DNA from: Gammaproteobacteria bacterium
Lineage (GTDB): Bacteria > Pseudomonadota > Gammaproteobacteria > Burkholderiales > Gallionellaceae
DNA length: 64,000 nt
Direction of reading: 5' to 3'
NCBI GenBank assembly: GCA_018813765.1
Contig: JAHJBC010000001.1
Coordinates: forward strand, 124,001-188,000
Under the pieces are notes generated by a model that worked only from the letters and a program-made list of their open reading frames with translations, ran no database searches and had not been told where the DNA came from. The position numbers and the translations under genes are program-made. Shown here piece after piece: positions 1 through 8,185 of this stretch (the stretch's first letter is position 1; every line of letters begins with the position of its first letter).

Positions 1-601
1 TGAGGTAGCCGAACAGGTCGGGCTCGATGTGCAACATGGCTTGTTGGGTGCCGATCTTCTGCAACAGGAAACGCCAGTCGTTGAAGTAGGTGGTTAAAAA
101 TACCTGGTCGTTCAGCGCAGCCGTTTCTCCTGTAACAGATGTCCCTTCAGCCAGCCCGGAAGCGGGCAACACCATGTAGTAAGTGAAATAGGGAATCTGC
201 GGGCGGGACGCGGAGTTCAAGGTGCGAGCCTTGGCTGTGTCGATAAAGCGCTTCGCGAACAAGCCACGCTCCGCGACGTCCTCCTGCCAGGCAATCCAGC
301 CCGAGCACGACGTGTTGGCCACCGTGCCGGCGATGCATCCGGCGTGGTCATAGCTGCTGAAGCTGGCTGAATTGAAATATTGGTACTGCATGTCGAAAGG
401 TGCATCGTCGCCAGCACTGCCGCCGCCGGAGAATCCCACCATTACTTTGGTATGGCCCATGAAAGGCGCACTCAATGTTGAGTTGGCAGGGGTCGTGCTC
501 ACACTGAGATCCATGACTGGATTGTTACTTACCGGCGAACCAACGTTCCCTCCCCCGCAAGCAGACAAGACCAACCCCAACAGCCAAAACCAAACGCGCA
601 T
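1..601 (-). CDS. Secreted lipoprotein, 3' part beyond window edge (partial)
   Basis: An open frame starts at an ATG at 601 and runs leftward off the window, giving at least 200 residues without a stop. The N terminus is a lipoprotein signal: a short hydrophobic stretch ending in a lipobox LSAC with Cys15, followed by a Gly/Ser-rich linker, so the product should be anchored in the outer membrane or periplasm. The mature part has two close cysteines near residues 88 and 98 and, at the edge, the stretch MLHIEPDLFGYL. That stretch resembles a beta-strand/catalytic-acid segment of glycosidase-type TIM barrels; this is only a hint. There is no strong Shine-Dalgarno. The family is not recognised. 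The coding call is supported by the signal peptide and the long open frame. Confidence 0.7.
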   Translation of the reverse strand, partial: MRVWFWLLGLVLSACGGGNVGSPVSNNPVMDLSVSTTPANSTLSAPFMGHTKVMVGFSGGGSAGDDAPFDMQYQYFNSASFSSYDHAGCIAGTVANTSCSGWIAWQEDVAERGLFAKRFIDTAKARTLNSASRPQIPYFTYYMVLPASGLAEGTSVTGETAALNDQVFLTTYFNDWRFLLQKIGTQQAMLHIEPDLFGYL

Positions 602-1191
602 ACACTTACCCGAGCAAAATAATCAACCGGCCGACGTCGGCTGGTGCACGAAGGATAATCGAAAATTACTGGAGGAAATTTCTTTGTTTGAAGAAATTAC
701 TTGCAGGGGCCATGGAAAATCAGGGGCACAACTTTTCTCGACCGCGTACTAGCCCACCGCCCGTGCGCACTCCCTGATCGCCTTCATCTCGAAACCCCAG
801 AAAACCTCAGTAACGCAGTCGATTTCTTTTCAGCCACGCCTTCATTCCAATCAGTTCGACTCCCAACGACGTGGGGTGCAGCCCAATGTATTGGTACGAA
901 ATATCACACAGGTTCGAATCGAATTTGCCTGGGGACATTTGTGCGGCGTCTGAGTTCAATTTGCATATCACAGTGCCTGAAGTTGCCCATATTTACTGGC
1001 CTGCCGGGTAATTGGCTAGTGCCAAACTGTAGTTGGTCTAAGCAAGGTTCTATACCTTTTGGCATATGGTCTAGTTGTATCTTTGCTGCTAGATTGCGAG
1101 CATGGTTCAAGGGGCGATAATTGTGTTGCGGCAACTTTCCCGCTACCTTGTATGTCAATGCATAGTGTCTACCAGCCAATAAGGAGAACTC
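602..1191. other. Gene-free stretch of about 590 bases
   Basis: No convincing gene was found on either strand. Short open frames exist, but they lack ribosome sites and have unlikely composition. Base composition is more AT-rich than in flanking genes. The stretch separates the divergent lipoprotein (start 601) and receiver gene (start 1192), so it must contain both promoters. It may also hold gene remnants. No tRNA, repeat or clear terminator is visible. Confidence 0.5.
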
Positions 1192-1743
1192 GTGGGAATA
1201 TTCGATCAAATCAGCGCACTATTAAGACAGGAACCGGAGCAGCTTTCTGATTTGCCTCGTTCCATCGCACGAGAGCGCCGTGGCAAGGAGCGGGTCAATG
1301 CGCGGGAGGGAACGCGGGTACTCATCATCGACGATTCGAAAACTGTCGTCATGGCAATCAAGAAATATTTGCGCTCGGTCGGCTACGAAACTGTTGAGGC
1401 GTTCGATGCCGAAACCGGCCTGAGCATGATCCACGAACATTCTCCGGACCTTATCTTTCTTGACATCATGCTGCCCGGCATGAATGGGTTTGCCGCGCTC
1501 CGCACCATCAGGCGCGATCCGCAGGCCCGCCATATTCCGGTCATCATGATGAGCGGAAACGAGCAGGCGGTGGAGCAGTTTTACGGTTTGCGAATCGGCG
1601 CCGACGACTTCATGAAAAAGCCTTTTTCGCGCGAAGAGTTGTTCTTCCGGATTGAACGTCTGCTCGATAATGAATTGGTTCCGCGCCGCGTTGAATTTGT
1701 TCCAGACACTGTCCCGGAAAGCTCAGTAGCATCCCCTGCCTGA
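1192..1743 (+). CDS. Single-domain response regulator (PilG/CheY-like receiver)
   Basis: The start is a GTG with an AAGGAG ribosome site six bases upstream. The 183-residue product has a 40-residue N-terminal extension, then one CheY-like receiver domain (about residues 41-160) and a short unstructured tail. Acidic pocket residues Asp47 and Asp48, phospho-acceptor Asp91, switch Ser121 and Lys143 are all present, so it should be phosphorylatable. There is no DNA-binding or enzymatic output domain. The sequence style (DDSKTV, LDIMLPGMNGF, KPFSREEL) is close to PilG/PilH-type regulators of twitching motility, but no pil or che gene is adjacent, so the partner kinase is unknown. The next gene is a nucleotide cyclase, so a shared signalling role is possible but unproven. 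Confidence 0.85.
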   Translation: MGIFDQISALLRQEPEQLSDLPRSIARERRGKERVNAREGTRVLIIDDSKTVVMAIKKYLRSVGYETVEAFDAETGLSMIHEHSPDLIFLDIMLPGMNGFAALRTIRRDPQARHIPVIMMSGNEQAVEQFYGLRIGADDFMKKPFSREELFFRIERLLDNELVPRRVEFVPDTVPESSVASPA

Positions 1744-1751
1744 TTCGAGTC

Positions 1752-1782
1752 TCCCGCTGGCGTTATCCACCTGCTAGCGGGA
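1752..1782. terminator. Stem-loop after the receiver gene
   Basis: A 10-base inverted repeat with one mismatch (TCCCGCTGGC / GCTAGCGGGA) and an 11-base loop lies nine bases after the stop codon at 1743. There is no clear U tract, so it may be a weak or Rho-assisted terminator or an RNA-stabilising hairpin. Confidence 0.4.
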
Positions 1783-1907
1783 ATCGATGGGGTCAGTCTT
1801 TAGTCATCCTCCGTCAAGGATTTGCTGTTTGATTTTATCGCCCGCAAACACCCACCCGGCGCAGCTGTGCTAAATTGCGGTATCACTTCAACCGCAATTC
1901 CACGACT

Positions 1908-2537
1908 ATGACCTACGCACGCAATATTGGCCTCAGCGCTTCGGAAGACCGCATTGAAAAACTTATTGCCGAACGCCTCACACCCGGTGCGGACAAGGCG
2001 AAGATCGACGCCCGCATCTGGGATCTTTTCGGCGAGGAGTGGGCGGTGATGTTTACCGACTTGTCCGGCTTTTCCAGCGGCGTTGCCTCATTCGGCATCA
2101 TCCACTTTCTGCAGATCATCCACGAGTCGCAACGCATTCTGATTCCATCGATCGACCGGCATGACGGTATTTTGCTCAAGATGGAGGGGGACAGCATGCT
2201 GGTGATCTTCCGCAATGTCGCCAAGGCAGTCGAATGCGCGCTGGAAATGCAGCAGATCTCTGCCGATTACAGCGCGACGCACGAACCCGCCGAACAAATC
2301 CGCCTGGGTGTCGGCCTGGGCTTCGGTCGCATGTTGCGCATCGGCGACCGCGATGTCTTTGGTGCAGAAGTGAATGCCGCATCCAAGCTCGGCGAAGACA
2401 TCGCTCGCGCCGGCGAAATCCTCGTCACCGATGCCGTGCGCTGCGCCATCGGAGAGAAGTACCGCTTCACCCCCGTTGACGAGGTGCCTTCCGGTGCAAA
2501 GGCTGCCTTCCGCTTGGAAGTTTTGTTGGTTGAATAG
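1908..2537 (+). CDS. Class III adenylate/guanylate cyclase domain protein
   Basis: A soluble 209-residue protein made mostly of one class III nucleotide cyclase catalytic domain. The first metal-binding Asp sits in FTDLSGF and the second in MEGDSML. A Lys precedes the second motif (LLKMEGD), as in adenylate-specific enzymes. The helix that normally carries the transition-state Arg reads VNAASKLGED, with Lys at the Arg position. This is known in a bacterial subgroup of the family but may lower or change activity. ATG at 1908 is preferred over a TTG at 1875, which would add 11 residues without homology value. There is no clear ribosome site for either. It follows the receiver gene in the same direction after a hairpin, so it is probably a separate transcript. 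Confidence 0.8.
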   Translation: MTYARNIGLSASEDRIEKLIAERLTPGADKAKIDARIWDLFGEEWAVMFTDLSGFSSGVASFGIIHFLQIIHESQRILIPSIDRHDGILLKMEGDSMLVIFRNVAKAVECALEMQQISADYSATHEPAEQIRLGVGLGFGRMLRIGDRDVFGAEVNAASKLGEDIARAGEILVTDAVRCAIGEKYRFTPVDEVPSGAKAAFRLEVLLVE

Positions 2538-2664
2538 ATGCTTTATTGAGTATTCGACTCTGGTTACACCTGCGAGACGGGGATACGGATTTGCTTTCGA
2601 CTTGTGTTTTTTCAAAACTTTCGTGATGCCATAGGTTCTACGGCGTGCGGCCGGGGAGTCAACC

Positions 2665-3096
2665 ATGAGTAGCAACAAGACAGCCGTTATCGTGTCGCTG
2701 GCCCTTGGAGCCGCATTGCTCGCCGGGTCCGCATACATGTATGTGAGCACACAGGAGTTGATATCCACCGCAGTAAAGGTTCCGGGTACCGTGGTGGATT
2801 TTGAGCGGCGATCTTCGAAAGGCGGCAGCACGGACTATCCCGTGATTGAATTCGCCACTGCCTCGGGTAAGACTCACCGCTTCACCACATCCGGCGCGGG
2901 TGACTTTGCCAGGGGTGAATCGGTGGAGGTGTATTACGACGACAGCGACCCCGCCAATGCCCGGGTCAATGTGTTCATCGAGCTGTGGCTGGGCAGTCTT
3001 GCGCTGGGCGCCTTCGGGCTGTTGTGCCTGGGCGTCGGTGTAGGCACTTTGTTATACGAGAGATCACGCACGAATTCCGGCATCGATAACAAATAA
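2665..3096 (+). CDS. DUF3592 membrane protein
   Basis: A 143-residue membrane protein with two transmembrane helices, at about residues 8-28 and 105-128. Between them is an extracytoplasmic beta-rich segment with the pattern GTVVDFE...YPVIEF...GKTHRFTTS...G..VEVYYD, the signature of the DUF3592 family. The ATG at 2665 has a GGGGAG ribosome site seven bases upstream. No biochemical function is known for the family. The gene stands alone: a 127-base gap precedes it and a convergent gene follows. Confidence 0.8.
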   Translation: MSSNKTAVIVSLALGAALLAGSAYMYVSTQELISTAVKVPGTVVDFERRSSKGGSTDYPVIEFATASGKTHRFTTSGAGDFARGESVEVYYDDSDPANARVNVFIELWLGSLALGAFGLLCLGVGVGTLLYERSRTNSGIDNK

Positions 3097-3121
3097 CGAG
3101 TCACGGGGATTGGAAGTAGTC

Positions 3122-3141
3122 GGGGACTGATCAGAGTCCCC
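3122..3141. terminator. Hairpin between convergent genes
   Basis: A perfect 7-base stem (GGGGACT / AGTCCCC) with a 6-base loop lies between the stops of the DUF3592 gene (3096) and the SEC-C gene (3154). A T-rich run follows on the plus side (ATCTTTCTC). It could serve as a bidirectional terminator. Confidence 0.5.
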
Positions 3142-3153
3142 AATGAATCTTTC

Positions 3154-3900
3154 TCAATCTTCAACCTCTGACGCACCGCAACACTTCTTGTACTTCCTTC
3201 CGCTGCCGCAAATACACGGTGCATTGCGGCTTATCTTAGGAATCTCATTTGCAGCGGTTTTGCCATTGGCACTGTCTGCGGCACGGCGTTGCGGCGCCCA
3301 GAATTTGTAGATCCAGCCGATGCTGGCCGGGATCTGTTTTGAATGTTCTTCGCGCTGGGCCGGTGTCTTGACCAGTTCTTCTTCCGCCTCGGTGATCTCC
3401 GGCGCACCCAGCAGGTAGATCGGTCGCAATGCCACGGGGCCGTGCTTGGATTCAAACAGGGGCTGCCAGGCAGCGCGTTGCATTTCGATGCCGGTCATGA
3501 AACCGTGCGCCCACATCTCGCCGTCCATGTATTCGCGCTCGTCGCCTTCGAAGACTTGCAGGTCGAAGACGGGTTCGAAGTGTTCCGCGTCCTGTTGCAG
3601 GCTCCAGACGATGGCGTTCATGTGGCGCGTGAGCAGGTCGGTGATGCGTGCTGCCTGGGCGGCGGATGCAAATGTCGGTGTGTCTGCGGCTGTCGGACCC
3701 CATACGCGCGGGATCCATTCTTCCGGCTTGGGCTGCGCGGGGCCGCATGCGAGGGCGGTGAGGAATCCATCCATGCAATCGAGCAGCATGACTTCGTTGC
3801 TGGTGGCGTCTGACATGAGGAAGCTGTCGAGCTCGTCCATCTCTTTTTCGGAGAGGGCGGGGGTGACTTCTTCTTCCTCGAAGGATTCTTGATTTGGCAT
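3154..3900 (-). CDS. UPF0149/YecA-type protein with C-terminal SEC-C zinc motif
   Basis: A 248-residue acidic protein. The N-terminal two thirds match the UPF0149 (YecA/YgfB) helical fold, with SEKEMDELDSFL near the start and DCMDGFLTAL around residues 41-50. The C terminus carries a SEC-C motif (CICGSGRKYKKCC), the zinc-binding cluster also found at the end of SecA. The family may associate with ribosomes or the translocase, but its role is not settled. ATG at 3900 is chosen. A TTG 24 bases upstream would add 8 residues and lacks a ribosome site. The gene is convergent with the DUF3592 gene, and an inverted-repeat element (3971-4102) lies upstream of its start. Confidence 0.85.
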   Translation of the reverse strand: MPNQESFEEEEVTPALSEKEMDELDSFLMSDATSNEVMLLDCMDGFLTALACGPAQPKPEEWIPRVWGPTAADTPTFASAAQAARITDLLTRHMNAIVWSLQQDAEHFEPVFDLQVFEGDEREYMDGEMWAHGFMTGIEMQRAAWQPLFESKHGPVALRPIYLLGAPEITEAEEELVKTPAQREEHSKQIPASIGWIYKFWAPQRRAADSANGKTAANEIPKISRNAPCICGSGRKYKKCCGASEVED

Positions 3901-3970
3901 GGTTGCTTTACTTTCTTTGCTCAATGATTATTGAATTTTCTACAATTTGCGACAGCGTAAACCTATACCA

Positions 3971-4102
3971 CGTCATTCCGGCGCAGGCCGGAATCCAGCT
4001 TGATCAATAGTTCCGCGTAGCGGACAAAACTGCATCTGATGTAATGTCCCACTACGTGGGGATTTTTTCATTTACTGGATTCCGGCCTGCGCCGGAATGA
4101 CG
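3971..4102. repeat. MITE-like element with 28-base terminal inverted repeats, copy 1
   Basis: The terminal arms at 3971-3998 and 4075-4102 are perfect 28-base inverted repeats beginning CGTCATTCCGGCGCAGGCC. The 76-base core contains a small TCCGCG-TAG-CGGA hairpin and a TCCCACTACGTGGGGA hairpin. The element encodes nothing. It lies between the start of the SEC-C gene and the stop of the dUTPase gene. Copies with the same arms occur at 16993-17109 and 18820-18945, and a single degenerate arm at 24269-24296. Confidence 0.85.
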
Positions 4103-4126
4103 GGTGCTGAAGATGCGCGTGATGAA

Positions 4127-4792
4127 TTATGGAGTGATCAACAAGTATCTTGCCTTGAGCGAACTGTAAAGTTCGTCGCGGACGTTTGCAGAATCCAGAT
4201 CGGCGATCTCCAGCACTTCGACCAGGTGTTCGTTGTCTTCGCGCCCGTCCCATATCTTGATGTAGGTCCCGGCCTTGTAGCCGTGGTCCTGGCGGAACAC
4301 GTTGAGCACGTTTTTGCCGATGTATTGTTTGAACAGGTCGTTCCATTCCATGTCGCAGTCGTGCAGCAGGGATTCGAACAGTGCGAAGCTGCTGCGCTTG
4401 GCTGCGGCGAGGCCGACCAGCAGGTCGAGCTTTTGCAACAGGCTCAGTTGCGCGAGTACGCAGGTCTGGCCATCGAACTGGACCGACTTGTGGTGCAGAT
4501 CGAGTTCGGCCTGCATCTCTGCCATCGCCTGCACAACATCGCCATTTTTGCTTTGTATGGATGCGGAGAGGATGAAGTGCCAGATATCGACCAGCTCCAT
4601 GCGCAGTTGCGCCAGGTCGCATTCCTGCTTCTTCCACCATTTCCAGCCGTGGTGCTCGATGGCTTCGACGCCTTCGACCTGGATGGCGCGGTGCCAGTTG
4701 TTGTTGGCGGCAACCCAGGCGGGGTTGACCTTGTTATTCATGCCATCCTGCAGTTCGAGCATGGTGATGAGTTGGGTCTCTGAGATGGTCAT
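4127..4792 (-). CDS. All-alpha dimeric dUTP diphosphatase
   Basis: A 221-residue helical protein of the dimeric dUTPase family (trypanosomatid/Campylobacter type, all-alpha NTP pyrophosphohydrolase superfamily). It should hydrolyse dUTP to dUMP, keeping uracil out of DNA and feeding dTMP synthesis. Family marks are the aromatic stretch HHGWKWWKK around residues 51-59, the metal-binding helix ELVDIWHF at about 67-74, and a late NVFRQDHGYKAGTY segment. ATG at 4792 (protein MTISETQL) is preferred. An ATG at 4819 would add nine residues with no ribosome site. It is transcribed toward the inverted-repeat element at 3971-4102 and is probably monocistronic. Confidence 0.88.
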   Translation of the reverse strand: MTISETQLITMLELQDGMNNKVNPAWVAANNNWHRAIQVEGVEAIEHHGWKWWKKQECDLAQLRMELVDIWHFILSASIQSKNGDVVQAMAEMQAELDLHHKSVQFDGQTCVLAQLSLLQKLDLLVGLAAAKRSSFALFESLLHDCDMEWNDLFKQYIGKNVLNVFRQDHGYKAGTYIKIWDGREDNEHLVEVLEIADLDSANVRDELYSSLKARYLLITP

Positions 4793-4967
4793 GGTTGCGG
4801 CCTTGTGAAAAGCGGGCATTTTACAGCACGGGCTTCAACATTCCGGCGCCTTCACCGGACACGCCGATCGCTACTAGTGCGCGCTGAATGTTGGTACCAT
4901 CCCTCCTCGCTTGGATCCGAATTTACTGTTCAAGCCCCGCCCTTCACATCGCAACAGGAGAAATCGC

Positions 4968-5564
4968 ATGGGTACCGTATCTATCGTTTTTCTGGTGATC
5001 ATCGCCGTCATCGTTTTTTACATCGTGTCGATCTTCAACCGCCTGGTGGCGTTGAAGAACCGCTTCATGAACGCTTTCGCGCAGATCGAGGTGCAGTTGA
5101 AGCGGCGTTACGACCTGATCCCCAATCTGGTCGAGACGGCCAAGGGCTACATCAAGCATGAGCGGGAGACGCTGGAGGCAGTCATCCAGGCGCGTAATGC
5201 CGCAGCCAGCGGCCTGAATCGCGCACACAACGATCCGGGCAATGCCGATGCGATCCACTCGCTGAGCCAGGCGGAAGGCAACCTCGCCGGCGCGTTGGGT
5301 CGGCTCAACGTGGTGATGGAGGCCTATCCCGATCTCAAGGCCAACCAGAACATGATGCAGTTGTCGGAAGAGTTGACCAGCACCGAGAACCGCGTCGCGT
5401 TTGCGCGCCAGGCTTTCAACGATGCGGTGACCGAGTACAACATCTTCAAGCAGTCCTTCCCGCCGAATTTCTTTGCCGCCATGTTCGGTCACGGCGCGGA
5501 TGCCGCCCTGCTCGAATTCGAGGATCACGCCGCCATTCAGGCCGCGCCCAAGGTGTCGTTCTGA
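4968..5564 (+). CDS. lemA: LemA family protein
   Basis: A 198-residue membrane-anchored protein. One N-terminal transmembrane helix (about residues 5-24) is followed by a long coiled helical domain with the LemA signature FNRLVALKNR, QIEVQLKRRYDLIPNLVET and YNIFKQSFPPNFFA. ATG at 4968 is preceded by CAGGAG seven bases upstream. An upstream in-frame TTG at 4911 is rejected because it would hide the membrane anchor. LemA has no settled biochemical role; it is commonly paired with membrane proteases of the M48 family, as here. The M48 gene follows after 14 bases, so the two are almost certainly cotranscribed. Confidence 0.92.
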   Translation: MGTVSIVFLVIIAVIVFYIVSIFNRLVALKNRFMNAFAQIEVQLKRRYDLIPNLVETAKGYIKHERETLEAVIQARNAAASGLNRAHNDPGNADAIHSLSQAEGNLAGALGRLNVVMEAYPDLKANQNMMQLSEELTSTENRVAFARQAFNDAVTEYNIFKQSFPPNFFAAMFGHGADAALLEFEDHAAIQAAPKVSF

Positions 5565-5578
5565 GCTGAACGCGGGCC

Positions 5579-7516
5579 ATGAATTTCTTCGAGGCCCAGG
5601 CCAGGGCGAAAAGCCGGACCGGCTGGCTGTTGCTGCTGTTCGCGCTCGCGGTGGCAGGGATCGTTGTCCTGCTCAATCTGCTGGTGATGGCGGTCATTTT
5701 TTTCAACCGGGGCACCCTCCATACTTCCACGCTGGCCTTCGGTGATCGTTTCGACTGGCAACTGTTCGGTATGGTTGGTTTGGCCACGGTGGCGTTCGTC
5801 GCTCTCGGCAGTCTTTACAAGATGCTGTCGCTTTCCGACGGCGGCCGTGTGGTGGCGGAGATGCTGGGCGGCAGTCTGGTCCCGCGCAACACCGACGATC
5901 CGGCGCAGCGGCGCCTGATCAACGTGGTCGAGGAGATGGCCATCGCTTCCGGCATCCCCGCACCGCCTGTTTATCTGCTGGGCGACATGGGCATCAATGC
6001 CTTTGCGGCCGGCCTCACTCCCTACAACGCCGTGATCGGCGTGACGCGCGGCGCCATCACCTACCTGAGCCGCGATGAGCTGCAGGGCGTCATCGCCCAC
6101 GAGTTCAGCCATATCTTCAACGGCGACATGCGCATGAACATCCGCCTGATGGGCGTGCTGCACGGCATCCTGCTGATCGGCCTGACGGGATACTACCTGT
6201 TGCGCGCGATGCGCCACGCCAGCAGCTCGCGCAGTCGCAACGGCGGCGGCGTCGTGGCCGGCATATTCTTGCTGGGTCTGGGACTGGTGGTGATCGGCTA
6301 CGTCGGTTTCTTTTTCGGCCAGTGGATCAAGGCCTCTGTCAGCCGTCAGCGCGAATTCCTTGCCGACGCCAGCGCCGTGCAATTCACGCGCAACAGGGAC
6401 GGCATCGCCGGTGCCCTGAAGAAGATCGGCGGTTCGAGCTGGGGCTCGCAGCTGAATGAGCCATCGGCGCAGCAATTCAGCCACGCCTATTTCTCCGACG
6501 GCGTCGGCGGCTTCCTCGAAGGATTGTTCGCCACCCATCCGCCGCTGGAACAACGCATCAAGCTCATCGATCCGCGCTGGGACGGCAGTTTTGTCGAACC
6601 CGAAGTTCAGGATGTCGCTGCGGCCAGGGCAGCGACGGATATCGCCGCCGCTCGCAAATCGGTGTTGGCCGGTGCGGTGCTGGCGGGCGTGCTGACGCCG
6701 GACGATGTTGTCGCCACCGTCGGCAAAATGAATCAGGACAATGTCGACCGTGCCCGCGACATTCTGGCGTCCATCCCGGAGCCCTTGCGCCAGGCCGCTG
6801 GCGAACCCTTCGGCGCCCGTGCGGTGATCTTCTGCTTGTTGCTCGACAGCAACGCGGACACCCTGGCAAAGCAGCAGGCAGCGCTGTCCGCCAAGGCTGA
6901 AGCGGCGGTGATGAATCTGACCGAACAATTGCGCGAGCACATGCCGAACTTGCCGGCGGCCGCCCGCCTGCCGCTGGCGGATATCGCCCTGCCGACGCTG
7001 CGCACCTTGTCGAAATGGCAATACGAGCAGTTCCGCGCCATCGTGCAGGCGTTGATCGCGGCGGACAACAAGGTGAGCCTAGACGAGTGGACGCTGACGC
7101 ACTTTTTGATGCGCCAGCTCGACCAACACTTCGGTCTGCAACTGCCCGCCAAGGCTAAATTCGGCGGACTCGGCGACGTGAATCGCGAAGCCGCGCTGCT
7201 GATATCGCTGGTCGCCCATGCCGAACATAAAGGTGCGCCTGACGCAGCGGAACTCGCTTTCAAGGCCGGCATCACCGCTGCGGGTGCCACGGCATTGCAG
7301 TTCGTGCCGCGCGAAGAATTGAAACTGGATGTACTGGATGCGGCCGTCGACAAACTGGCGCAGCTCAAGCCCCTGCTCAAACCGCGCATCATCAAGGCCT
7401 GCGCCGCCGTCATCATGCATGACGGTCAGGCAACCACCCGCGGCCATGAGTTGCTGCGCGTGATCGCCAGTTGTCTCGACATCCCGATGCCGCCTTTGCC
7501 GGCACCTGTGAACTGA
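5579..7516 (+). CDS. M48 family membrane zinc metalloprotease (HtpX-like) with long C-terminal region
   Basis: A 645-residue membrane protease. Transmembrane helices lie at about residues 16-42 and 62-82, and two further hydrophobic segments follow the active site (around 185-205 and 218-242). The zinc site is HEFSH with His174, Glu175 and His178 in an M48 context (GVIAHEFSHIFNGD). The third ligand is probably a Glu in the later QREFLADASAVQF segment. About 300 residues of soluble helical sequence follow the protease domain, making the protein much longer than HtpX. Such extended M48 proteins typically sit directly after lemA, as here (14-base gap). It probably acts in envelope protein quality control. 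The substrate is unknown. Confidence 0.9.
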   Translation: MNFFEAQARAKSRTGWLLLLFALAVAGIVVLLNLLVMAVIFFNRGTLHTSTLAFGDRFDWQLFGMVGLATVAFVALGSLYKMLSLSDGGRVVAEMLGGSLVPRNTDDPAQRRLINVVEEMAIASGIPAPPVYLLGDMGINAFAAGLTPYNAVIGVTRGAITYLSRDELQGVIAHEFSHIFNGDMRMNIRLMGVLHGILLIGLTGYYLLRAMRHASSSRSRNGGGVVAGIFLLGLGLVVIGYVGFFFGQWIKASVSRQREFLADASAVQFTRNRDGIAGALKKIGGSSWGSQLNEPSAQQFSHAYFSDGVGGFLEGLFATHPPLEQRIKLIDPRWDGSFVEPEVQDVAAARAATDIAAARKSVLAGAVLAGVLTPDDVVATVGKMNQDNVDRARDILASIPEPLRQAAGEPFGARAVIFCLLLDSNADTLAKQQAALSAKAEAAVMNLTEQLREHMPNLPAAARLPLADIALPTLRTLSKWQYEQFRAIVQALIAADNKVSLDEWTLTHFLMRQLDQHFGLQLPAKAKFGGLGDVNREAALLISLVAHAEHKGAPDAAELAFKAGITAAGATALQFVPREELKLDVLDAAVDKLAQLKPLLKPRIIKACAAVIMHDGQATTRGHELLRVIASCLDIPMPPLPAPVN

Positions 7517-7591
7517 CAATATATTGAGTTGGAATCGAACGGCCCGGCATGGAAGTTTGGCAGCCTGTTGCTGCCGCAATGCCGTTTGGGG

Positions 7592-7987
7592 TTATGCGGA
7601 CACCAATCGAATGGCTTTGATCAAGGACGAGGGTTCCTTGCTGATGACTCTGGATACTGCCGCGCTGCCCGGATGTGCGAGTACGCCCACCCCGCTACCA
7701 TCGAGTTCGACGATGCTGTCTTCATGGACGGTGAACTGCGGCGGCACATAGACGAGGGCAAACGATGCATCGCCGTAGGCGCCATCATCGATCTTGACGA
7801 CCGCAAAGCGCCCGCCATCCTGCTGACCCGGAGGCAGACCTCGCGCTGCCTTGAATTTCTCCGTCGCTGCCTTGTCGTGGACGGAGAGGATAGTGCCGCG
7901 ATCGCCACCCATGGCCATGGTCGGTGCAGACACCAGCGCCAGAATCGCCACAGCGGTAATGAAGGATTTTCGGATCGGTTTTTTCAT
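7592..7987 (-). CDS. Small secreted protein of unknown function
   Basis: A 131-residue protein starting at an ATG at 7987 with a strong AAGGAGAG ribosome site. A Sec signal peptide covers about residues 1-25 (basic start MKKPIRK, hydrophobic core, PTMAMG cleavage region), so the mature protein is periplasmic. The mature part carries the pattern GTILSVHDKAA...DDGAYGDASFALVYVPPQFTVHEDSIVELDG, suggesting a small beta-barrel. The family is not recognised. A longer frame to 8089 is rejected because the ribosome site and signal peptide both point to 7987. The gene diverges from the DUF6502 gene, and the two palindromes at 8091-8170 lie between them. Confidence 0.75.
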   Translation of the reverse strand: MKKPIRKSFITAVAILALVSAPTMAMGGDRGTILSVHDKAATEKFKAARGLPPGQQDGGRFAVVKIDDGAYGDASFALVYVPPQFTVHEDSIVELDGSGVGVLAHPGSAAVSRVISKEPSSLIKAIRLVSA

Positions 7988-8090
7988 GATTGCTCTCCTT
8001 TCGATTAGCGCAAGCCAAGCATTCAAGTCGATAATAAACAGCAGCTTATCTAAATGACGCTTCGCTATAGCTGGGACCACAAAAAACATC

Positions 8091-8170
8091 GTGGGAAATT
8101 TTCCCGCGCAGGCACATGGTACTTATGCCAATCGTCATGTCAAGAGATTTGTGTGAAATTTTCCCACGCG
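8091..8170. promoter_or_regulatory. Twin palindromic sites in a divergent promoter region
   Basis: Two near-identical palindromic sites, GTGGGAAATTTTCCCGCG at 8091-8108 and GTGTGAAATTTTCCCACGCG at 8151-8170, are exactly 60 bases apart. They share the core GAAATTTTCCC. They lie in the 198-base gap between a secreted-protein gene (start 7987) and the DUF6502 gene (start 8186). Site 2 ends 15 bases before the ATG and just before a possible -10 box TAGAAT at 8175-8180. They look like operators for a dimeric DNA-binding protein. Confidence 0.5.
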
Positions 8171-8185
8171 ATGCTAGAATAATTC

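Noticed and set aside
911-920. GGTTCGAATC, the T-loop signature of a tRNA gene
   Set aside because: The flanking bases do not form a T stem and no D, anticodon or acceptor arms fit around it.
701-1120. Plus-strand open frame of 139 codons
   Set aside because: Composition is unlike a protein gene here, there is no ribosome site, and no domain is recognised.
904-1209. Minus-strand open frame of 101 codons in the gap before the receiver gene
   Set aside because: It overlaps the ribosome site and start of the receiver gene, has no ribosome site of its own and no recognisable domain.
5537-7021. 494-codon frame antisense to the M48 protease
   Set aside because: It is a His/Gln/Arg-rich shadow produced by GC-biased third positions on the opposite strand of a clear gene.
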